From: Stenotrophomonas sp. ATCM1_4
GTDB taxonomy: Bacteria > Pseudomonadota > Gammaproteobacteria > Xanthomonadales > Xanthomonadaceae
Assembly (NCBI RefSeq): GCF_004348115.1
Contig: NZ_QPFB01000001.1
Span: 1,031,978-1,095,977, forward strand
Direction: 5' to 3'
DNA length: 64,000 nucleotides
Shown here: piece after piece, positions 58,288 through 64,000 of the stretch
How the letters are laid out: each line of letters begins with the position of its first letter
How positions within the stretch are numbered: position 1 is the first letter of the stretch
The notes under the pieces: generated by a model
What the model was told of the DNA's origin: nothing
Seen by the model: the letters and a program-made list of their open reading frames with translations, nothing else
Database searches by the model: none
Position numbers and translations under genes: made by a program

Positions 58288-58335
58288 CGCGCCATTTTAC
58301 GGCAAGCCCGCCGCGCTGGCCCTCACGGCTTCAGG

Positions 58336-59433
58336 CTATTCGAGCAGCCGCGCCCAGCCCTGCATGCCGTCCACGCGGCTGAGCACCAGCTTCACGCAGA
58401 CCAGCAGCGGCACGGCCAGCAGCAGGCCGACGATGCCCCACAGCCAGCCGAACAGCATCAGCGCCAGGATCAGCATCAACGGCGAGATCGCCATGCTGCG
58501 GCCCAGCACGATGGGCGTGACCAGCTGCCCCTCCAAGGTGTGCAGGGCCAGGTAGCTCAGCGCCGGCAGGCAGGCGGTGAGCGGGTCGTCGAACATCACA
58601 AAGCCCACCAGCAGCATCAGCGCGATGCCGATCAGCGGGCCCACGTAGGGGGCGAAGTTGAGCAGCGCCGCCACCGTGCCCCACAGCAGTGCCTCGGACA
58701 GCCCGATGCCCAGCAGCATCAGCACGCCGGACAGCACCAGCCCCAGGGCGATGTTGATGACGGTGATGGTCAGCACGTAGCGCGAGATCTCCCGCTCCAT
58801 CGACCGCAGGATGTCGGCGGTGAAGCGCTTCTGCTGGCGGTTGGGCAGCAGGTCGATCACGTGCCGCTGCAGGCTCTGCCCGTAGATCATGAAGAACAGC
58901 GTCAGCAGCACCACCGCCAGCGCCGAGGCGGCCAGCTTGGGGGTGCGCACCAGCGCCTTGTACGGGTCATCGAGCTGGGTGCGGACCACCTGCACCTTGC
59001 GGTTGCCTTCGCCGCCGGCGGCACGGGCAAAGCTCTCGGCGGCCTGGTTGGCCTGCTGCACCGGCTTGACCAGCGCCTGTACCTGGCGCGAGATCTGCCG
59101 CATCTGCTGCGGTGCTTGCTGTACCCAATCGGTGGCCGGCCCGGCCAGCTGCACCGCCAGCGCCACGCTGCCGGCCAGGCCGAGCAGCAGCACCAGCAGC
59201 GCGGCCAGGAAGCGTGGCAGGCGCAGCTTCTGCAGCAGGCGGATGATGGGGTTGCCGACCAGCGCCAGGAACGCGGCCAGCAGCACCGGCAGGATCACCG
59301 TCTGCGCCGCCCACAGCGTGTAGCCGACGGCCAGCGTGGCCAGTACCACCAGGGCGGTGGAGGCACGCGGACGTGGCGGCAGCGGCGCGGGGGCCGCCGG
59401 TTGCGGTGACGGCTCGGACAGGGGCTCGGACAT
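58336..59433 (-). CDS. AI-2E family transporter (PerM/YdiK-like)
   Basis: A 365-residue membrane protein with seven to eight TM segments. The AI-2E family layout is seen: two N-terminal helices, a charged loop (about 120-170), then a membrane block with LNFAPYVGPLIG and LEGQLVTPIVLGRSM. Family members export small molecules such as autoinducer-2 or exchange Na+/H+; the substrate is not predictable. The N-terminal 25 residues are Pro-rich and cytoplasmic. Confidence 0.9.
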   Translation of the reverse strand: MSEPLSEPSPQPAAPAPLPPRPRASTALVVLATLAVGYTLWAAQTVILPVLLAAFLALVGNPIIRLLQKLRLPRFLAALLVLLLGLAGSVALAVQLAGPATDWVQQAPQQMRQISRQVQALVKPVQQANQAAESFARAAGGEGNRKVQVVRTQLDDPYKALVRTPKLAASALAVVLLTLFFMIYGQSLQRHVIDLLPNRQQKRFTADILRSMEREISRYVLTITVINIALGLVLSGVLMLLGIGLSEALLWGTVAALLNFAPYVGPLIGIALMLLVGFVMFDDPLTACLPALSYLALHTLEGQLVTPIVLGRSMAISPLMLILALMLFGWLWGIVGLLLAVPLLVCVKLVLSRVDGMQGWARLLE

Positions 59434-59484
59434 GCAGGCGACGCTCCGGCAGACGGAAGGGCGCGGCGTGAGGCCGGGCCCGGG

Positions 59485-59928
59485 TCAGGATTCTGACAGT
59501 TCCGTCGCGGCTTCGGCGGGCCCGGGTTGGGCCGCATTGCGCGGGCGGGCCGGTGCCGGCCCGGCGCCCGCCGGTCCGGCGGTTTCGTCGGCGGCCTGCT
59601 CGGCCTCGTCGGCGGCATCGGACGCCTGCGCGGCGGCCATGCCTGCCGCCGCCGCGGCGAAGGAGGCCACCGATGCCTGCGCCGAAGCGACCAGCCCGGA
59701 GACCGAGCCGATCATCTGCAGCCAGCGGGCACCGCTGAACGCACCGCCGGGTTCCAGCTTGCCGGCCAGAAAGCCGCCGGCCAGGCCGACCACGACGATG
59801 CGGCCCGGCGTCCACGCGCTGCGCCAGGCCTGGTTGAGTGCATCCCAGCGCTGCGTGGTCTCCTCGCCGCGGACCTGCACCACGGCTTCGGCGCGGCGCA
59901 CGCGACGCTGCAGGGCTTCGAACTTCAT
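59485..59928 (-). CDS. Hypothetical protein of the yqjD-yqjE cluster (YqjK position)
   Basis: A 147-residue protein with an N-terminal basic helix (MKFEALQRRVRRAEAVVQ), one likely TM at about 45-60 (RIVVVGLAGGFLAGK), a helix rich in Ala/Ser, and an acidic Pro-rich tail. No firm family recognised. By place it corresponds to yqjK. The start at 59928 overlaps the holin-like gene (ATGA at 59925-59928). Confidence 0.75.
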   Translation of the reverse strand: MKFEALQRRVRRAEAVVQVRGEETTQRWDALNQAWRSAWTPGRIVVVGLAGGFLAGKLEPGGAFSGARWLQMIGSVSGLVASAQASVASFAAAAAGMAAAQASDAADEAEQAADETAGPAGAGPAPARPRNAAQPGPAEAATELSES

Positions 59929-60410
59929 GGCGTGTTCTCCCCCGGTACCTTCACGTCGGCATCCGGATCCTCGTCGCTGGGCTCGTCGAACAGGCCCATG
60001 CGCGAAAGCTGGCGGCGGGTGGCGTGCATGCCGGTGTGGTGGAAGAAGTAGGACACCCGCCAGATGGCGTAGCCGGTGACGAGGAGGCTGGCCAGGGTGG
60101 GTATCAGCAGCGCGACGAACAGCGACAGCCCCAGGTACTGCAGCAGGGCCACCAGCGTGGCCGCCAGCAGCAGCCACGCCGAGGCGCCGAAGACGATCGC
60201 CACGCCGCTCCAGGCCAGCGCCCGGCCGAACGCGCTGCGGGCCAATGCCAGGTCGGCCGAGGCCAACCGTCGCAGTGAGCGCAGCGTGTCCGATGCCGAA
60301 TCCAGCGTCTGCCGGCCGGCGGCGCCGACCTGGCGGATGCTTTCTTCCAGCCCCGGCTTGGGATCCGGGGTGGGCTGTTCTTCCGGTGGCGGTGTTGCGG
60401 CTTCGCTCAC
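59925..60410 (-). CDS. yqjE: Phage holin family / YqjE-like membrane protein
   Basis: A 161-residue protein with two TM segments (about 68-92 and 98-118), flanked by an acidic Pro-rich N terminus and a charged C terminus. It belongs to the Phage_holin_3_6 (YqjE) family by layout; despite the family name these are chromosomal envelope proteins beside yqjD. 5 bp downstream of the yqjD-like gene, so one operon. Confidence 0.82.
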   Translation of the reverse strand: MSEAATPPPEEQPTPDPKPGLEESIRQVGAAGRQTLDSASDTLRSLRRLASADLALARSAFGRALAWSGVAIVFGASAWLLLAATLVALLQYLGLSLFVALLIPTLASLLVTGYAIWRVSYFFHHTGMHATRRQLSRMGLFDEPSDEDPDADVKVPGENTP

Positions 60411-60415
60411 GCCGG

Positions 60416-60775
60416 TCAGTCGTTGCTGCGGGCGAGCTTGGCGATGATCCAGCCGGCGGCGAAGGCCACGCCGAAGGAGGCCAGCGGACGCTCGCGGATC
60501 AGGTCGGCGGCGCTGTCGATCAGGTCCTTGCCCTTGTCCATCAGTGCATCGACCTGTTCCTTGGCGGCGGCACCGCCCAGTTCGGCGGCGGCCAGGCCGG
60601 ACAGCGCGCTGTCGGACAGCTCGGCCTTCATGTTGGCCTTGCCAAGGCGCAGTTCGTCGGCGGCGGCACCGGTGGCGCCCTTGACGGCCGAACCGGCGGC
60701 GGCGGCGGCGGACTTCAGGTGTGCGCCAGCCTCGCCCAGGTGTTCCTTCATGTTCTCGGTATTGGTGGGGCTCAT
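60416..60775 (-). CDS. yqjD: YqjD/ElaB (DUF883) family protein
   Basis: A 119-residue protein: Ala-rich amphipathic helices (residues 10-90) and a C-terminal membrane anchor of about 20 residues (PLASFGVAFAAGWIIAKL). The family is known to attach stationary-phase ribosomes to the inner membrane in E. coli. First gene of the yqjD-yqjE-yqjK-like operon. The start at 60775 has AGGAG upstream. Confidence 0.87.
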   Translation of the reverse strand: MSPTNTENMKEHLGEAGAHLKSAAAAAGSAVKGATGAAADELRLGKANMKAELSDSALSGLAAAELGGAAAKEQVDALMDKGKDLIDSAADLIRERPLASFGVAFAAGWIIAKLARSND

Positions 60776-60898
60776 CGTGATCTCCTGGTTTCAGCGGGTG
60801 CGCCGGCGTGCGGCGCGCGGGTTGCAGCAGATAGCAACAAATAACAGTACTGCGGTGTAAGGAACGTTACGCCGGGCCAAACCGGCCTCACGCCGGCA

Positions 60899-62329
60899 TC
60901 ATCGCATCAACAACTGGCCGCCCCCGTTGCCGCGGCGCACGCTCAGCACCAGCTGCTGCGGGCGCGGGCTGAAGCTGGCGCGCCAGCTGGCCAGGTCGGT
61001 GAACTCGCCGCTGCTGGCGGCCACGATCACATCGCCGCTGGCCAGCCCGGACTGCGCCGCGCGGCTGCCGCGCGCCACGTCACTGACCAGCACGCCGTTG
61101 AGGCCGGACTGGCGCAGCGACTCGGGCAGGTCGGCGAAGGTGGCGCCGGACAGGCGCGGGTCGAGCATGTCGCCGGTGAGCGCGCGCGGTTGTTCCTTCA
61201 GCGTGGCCTTGAGCTGCAGCGGCTTGCCGTCGCGGCGGATGTCCAGGTCCACGGTGCGGCCGACCGTGGAGAGGCCTTCGAAGTTGTGCAGCGCCTGCGC
61301 GTTGTCCACGCGCTGGCCGTTGATCGACAGCACCACGTCACCGGCCTTGAGCCCGGCCGCGGCCGCGCCGGAACCGGCCAATACGCGCGTGACCAGCGCA
61401 CCGCGGGCTTCGGCCAGACCCAGCCCCTGGGCGATCTGCGGGGTCAGGTTCTGGGTTTCCACGCCCAGCGTGCCGCGCACCACCACGCCCTTGGTGACCA
61501 GTTGCTCGACCACGTCGCGCGCCAGGTTGGACGGAATGGCCAGGCCCAGGCCGATGTTGCCGGCCATGCTGCCCTGCGGGTTGAAGCTGGCGGTGTTGAT
61601 GCCGACCAGCTGGCCGGCCAGGTTGACCAGCGCGCCGCCGGAGTTGCCCGGGTTGATCGAGGCGTCGGTCTGGATGAAGTTCTGGTAGCCCAGCCCGCGG
61701 ATGCCGCTGCGGCCCACCGCCGAGACGATGCCCGAGGTGACGGTCTGGCTGAAGCCGAACGGGTTGCCGATGGCGACCACGAAGTCACCTACGCGCAGCT
61801 GGTCGCTGTTGCCCAGCGGCAGCGCGGTGAGCTTCTCGGCCGGGATGCGGATCAGCGCGATGTCGGTGTCCGGGTCCGAGCCGATGAACTCGGCCTGCAC
61901 GGTGCGGCCGTCGGCCAGGGTCACGCGCACGTCGTCGGCGTTGTCGATGACGTGGTGGTTGGTCAGCACCAGGCCCTTGGCCGCGTCGATGATCACGCCC
62001 GAGCCCAGCGACTCGTTGATGCGCTCCTGCGGCACCTGCGGGAACAGGCGGCGGAAGAACGGGTCGTCGAAGAACGGGTTGCGCACCCGCACCACCTGCT
62101 TGGTGTTGACGCTGACCACCGCCGGCATGGCCTGTTCCAGCATGGGCGCCAGCGACGGCACCGGTTGGCCGGCGACCGAGGCCGGCAGGGCGGCGGTGGC
62201 GGGTACCACGCTGGCGACGGGGGTGGCCGCGTCGGCGCGGTTGTCCAGGTGGGCGTTGATGGCGGTGGCGGTGAAGCCGCCGAAGGCGGCGGCCAGGGCC
62301 AGGGTCAGCAGGGTCGGGATCGGTCGCAT
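60899..62329 (-). CDS. HtrA/DegP-family periplasmic serine protease
   Basis: A 476-residue Do-family protease: signal peptide 1-25, trypsin-like domain with the triad His (LTNHHVIDN), Asp (DTDIALIRI) and Ser (NPGNSGGAL), a Q-linker-like FFDDPFFRRLF loop typical of DegP, then PDZ1 (about 285-370) and PDZ2 (about 385-475). Degrades or refolds damaged envelope proteins. The PDZ2 domain is shorter than in E. coli DegP. No clear promoter was identified in its upstream region. Confidence 0.94.
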   Translation of the reverse strand: MRPIPTLLTLALAAAFGGFTATAINAHLDNRADAATPVASVVPATAALPASVAGQPVPSLAPMLEQAMPAVVSVNTKQVVRVRNPFFDDPFFRRLFPQVPQERINESLGSGVIIDAAKGLVLTNHHVIDNADDVRVTLADGRTVQAEFIGSDPDTDIALIRIPAEKLTALPLGNSDQLRVGDFVVAIGNPFGFSQTVTSGIVSAVGRSGIRGLGYQNFIQTDASINPGNSGGALVNLAGQLVGINTASFNPQGSMAGNIGLGLAIPSNLARDVVEQLVTKGVVVRGTLGVETQNLTPQIAQGLGLAEARGALVTRVLAGSGAAAAGLKAGDVVLSINGQRVDNAQALHNFEGLSTVGRTVDLDIRRDGKPLQLKATLKEQPRALTGDMLDPRLSGATFADLPESLRQSGLNGVLVSDVARGSRAAQSGLASGDVIVAASSGEFTDLASWRASFSPRPQQLVLSVRRGNGGGQLLMR

Positions 62330-62502
62330 AAGCCGGGAGGTTCCATGCAGGGGCGCCGGAGGGCGGCCCGGGGTGGGACGGATTGCTGAACAGGAGTGTG
62401 GCCGCAGGCGCCTAAATCAACAATGAAATTTTCTGCATCGCCGCAATCGCAGGGCCGGTGCGGGCTGCACGGATTGCAATAGTCCAGATGCATATTTTTC
62501 GT

Positions 62503-62531
62503 TTGACAACACCCCGGCGGTGGGTAAGCTT
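62503..62531 (+). promoter_or_regulatory. Candidate sigma-70 promoter of nrdJ
   Basis: Perfect -35 TTGACA (62503-62508) followed after 16-17 bp by a weak -10 (TAAGCT/AAGCTT). It would give a leader of about 250 nt. Confidence 0.5.
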
Positions 62532-62545
62532 GGTCGGGCCATCAG

Positions 62546-62561
62546 CCACTAGATGTTGGGT
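62546..62561 (+). promoter_or_regulatory. Candidate NrdR box
   Basis: The core CTAGATGTTG (62549-62558) fits the NrdR core C-W-A-N-A-T-N-T-W-G. It lies just downstream of the proposed promoter. A second box at the usual spacing was not found. Confidence 0.5.
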
Positions 62562-62580
62562 TGGTGTGAAAAACGTCCCC

Positions 62581-62750
62581 AAGCAGTAGGGTTAGTGCTC
62601 GGGGTGCAAGCACCCCAACGGAAGGCGTGCAATGACCGCGACAGTGATGCAGAACACCGGCAGTCCTCGGCTCGATCCCATCCCGCCAGCAGGCGCGTAA
62701 GCACGCGCCTGCGCGTCGTCGTCGTTGCAGCCCGGCCCGCCGGGGTAAAG
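62581..62750 (+). ncRNA. Structured leader of nrdJ (possible cis-regulatory RNA)
   Basis: Between promoter and nrdJ there are three stable hairpins: 62601-62616 (6-bp stem, CAAG loop), 62689-62712 (10-bp stem, AAGC loop) and a GC stem near 62731-62746. A structured nrdJ-associated RNA motif is known from comparative genomics; whether this is the same motif was not tested. The rest of the gap 62330-62500 shows nothing recognised. Confidence 0.4.
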
Positions 62751-62792
62751 AACAAACGCACCGCAAGGTGCCCCAGGAGAGTTTCCACAATC

Positions 62793-64000
62793 ATGAGTAC
62801 GGTGCGTCTGGAAGTGGTCAGCAATCAAACCAAGTCGGACCTGATTCCCCTGCAACCTGCCTCGCAGGACATCTGGGAGAAGAAGTACCGCCTCACGACC
62901 AAGGCAGGCGAAGCGCTGGATGCGGACATCGATGGCACCTACAAGCGCGTGGCCCGTGCCCTGGCCGACGCCGAAGCCACCGACGAGAAGCGCGCCTACT
63001 GGTATGAGCGCTTCGCCTGGGCGCTGCGCCGCGGCGCGATCCCGGCCGGCCGCATCACCTCCAATGCCGGTGCGCAGGAACACAAGCCGGCCACCAGCAC
63101 CATCAACTGCACCGTCTCGGGCACCATCACCGACTCGATGGACGGCATCCTGGAGAAGGTCCACGAAGCGGGCCTGACCCTGAAGGCCGGCTGCGGCATC
63201 GGCTATGAGTTCAGCACCCTGCGTCCGCGCGGTGCGTTCGTCGCCGGCGCCGGCGCCTACACCTCCGGGCCGATGTCCTTCATGGATATCTACGACAAGA
63301 TGTGCTTCACCGTGTCCTCGGCCGGTGGCCGTCGCGGCGCGCAGATGGGCACCTTCGACGTGTCGCACCCGGACGTGAAGGACTTCATCCGCGCCAAGCG
63401 CGAGGACGGCCGCCTGCGCCAGTTCAACCTGTCGCTGCTGATCACCGACGGCTTCATGGACGCGGTCAACAACGACGCCGACTGGCCGCTGGTGTTCCCG
63501 ATCAACATCAAGGAACAGGCCGAGGTCGACCAGAACGCCGCCGACGTGGTCTGGCGCGAGTGGCCGACCCACGAGAACTACATCGTGCGCGACGACGGCC
63601 TGGTGGCCTGCAAGGTGTACGGGCACATCCGCGCCCGCCACCTGTGGGACATGATCATGGTCTCCACCTACGACTACGCCGAGCCGGGCTTCATCCTGAT
63701 CGACCGCGTCAACGAGATGAACAACAACTGGTGGTGCGAGAACATCCGCGCCACCAACCCGTGCGGCGAGCAGCCGCTGCCGCCGTACGGCGCCTGCCTG
63801 CTGGGCTCGGTCAACCTGACCAAGTTCGTGCGCGACCCGTTCACCGACAAGGCCTCCTTCGACTGGGACGAGTACAAGGAAGTGGTGCGCGTGTTCACCC
63901 GCATGCTGGACAACGTGGTCGAGGTCAACGGCCTGCCGCTGGAGCAGCAGCGCAACGAGATCATGCGCAAGCGCCGCCACGGCATGGGCTTCCTGGGCCT
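62793..64000 (+). CDS. nrdJ: Class II (adenosylcobalamin-dependent) ribonucleotide reductase NrdJ (partial)
   Basis: The first 402 residues of a vitamin-B12-dependent ribonucleotide reductase, which makes deoxyribonucleotides with or without oxygen. Class II features: short N terminus with no ATP-cone, substrate-site cysteine in STINCTVSGT, GCGIGYEFSTLRPRGA, and the conserved loop NPCGEQPLPPYGACLLGSVNL. The ATG at 62793 follows AGGAGA at a long distance (about 13 nt), so initiation may depend on leader structure. The gene runs past the window. Confidence 0.95.
   Translation, partial: MSTVRLEVVSNQTKSDLIPLQPASQDIWEKKYRLTTKAGEALDADIDGTYKRVARALADAEATDEKRAYWYERFAWALRRGAIPAGRITSNAGAQEHKPATSTINCTVSGTITDSMDGILEKVHEAGLTLKAGCGIGYEFSTLRPRGAFVAGAGAYTSGPMSFMDIYDKMCFTVSSAGGRRGAQMGTFDVSHPDVKDFIRAKREDGRLRQFNLSLLITDGFMDAVNNDADWPLVFPINIKEQAEVDQNAADVVWREWPTHENYIVRDDGLVACKVYGHIRARHLWDMIMVSTYDYAEPGFILIDRVNEMNNNWWCENIRATNPCGEQPLPPYGACLLGSVNLTKFVRDPFTDKASFDWDEYKEVVRVFTRMLDNVVEVNGLPLEQQRNEIMRKRRHGMGFLG

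Noticed and set aside
59925..60410. Phage holin as evidence of a prophage
   Set aside because: The family name is historical. The neighbours are yqjD-like chromosomal genes and no other phage gene is present.
62330..62792. Cobalamin riboswitch before nrdJ
   Set aside because: I could not find a B12-box-like segment or the conserved core; only simple hairpins are visible, so it is listed as an untyped structured leader.

Overview
The window is GC-rich chromosomal DNA that reads as a Xanthomonadaceae genome, most probably Stenotrophomonas or a close relative. The reasons are an rpfB-rpfA(acnA) segment of the rpf quorum-sensing locus beside acnB, a polar-flagellum type gene set (flhF, flhG, fliA, motCD, parCP), GTAG-headed extragenic palindromes, and a B12-dependent class II ribonucleotide reductase. 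No rRNA, tRNA, CRISPR array, insertion sequence or prophage was seen.

Layout. 1-8.2 kb: rpfB (3' part outside the window), a small lipoprotein, aconitase A, a vapBC-type toxin-antitoxin pair with a palindromic operator over its -10 box, and aconitase B. 8.2-10.2 kb: a single AT-rich gene unlike everything around it, encoding an ABC-type ATPase fused to a TOPRIM/DUF4435-like domain. It resembles a one-chain PARIS (AriA-AriB) or OLD-type phage-defence nuclease. 10.2-31.3 kb: a chemotaxis block on the minus strand with cheB, cheD, cheR, five methyl-accepting chemotaxis proteins (MCPs), a secreted OB-fold protein, cheW, a YcgR-type c-di-GMP flagellar brake, an unrelated alpha/beta hydrolase, and a STAS-cheY-cheA operon. 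31.5-35.1 kb: the motC-motD-parC-parP operon. 35.2-48.4 kb: flhF-flhG-fliA-cheY-cheZ-cheA, flhA, flhB, an MHYT-GGDEF-EAL protein, fliR and fliQ.

At fliQ the flagellar order stops: fliP is not upstream of it. About 0.9 kb of non-coding DNA follows, made of a large imperfect inverted repeat flanked by hexanucleotide repeats. Beyond it (49.3-64 kb) lie an unrelated membrane-fusion protein, an ABC transporter with a DesK/DesR-like two-component system, a cytochrome b561 with a catalase-family peroxidase, an aminopeptidase, a HAD phosphatase, an AI-2E family transporter, a yqjD/yqjE-like envelope-stress cluster, an HtrA protease, and class II nrdJ behind a long leader with an NrdR-box match.

How it works together. 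The motility genes form a regulated hierarchy. A sigma-54-like promoter precedes flhB. fliA (sigma-28) is in the window, and nine sigma-28-type promoters (mostly TAAA or TCAA, N15, GCCGATA) precede the MCPs, cheW, ycgR, STAS-cheY-cheA and motC. FlhF/FlhG and ParC/ParP would place the flagellum and the chemoreceptor arrays at the pole. Two CheA and two CheY proteins but one CheZ suggest two coupled or partly separate signalling branches. All function assignments come from reading translated sequence and motifs by eye; no database search was run.
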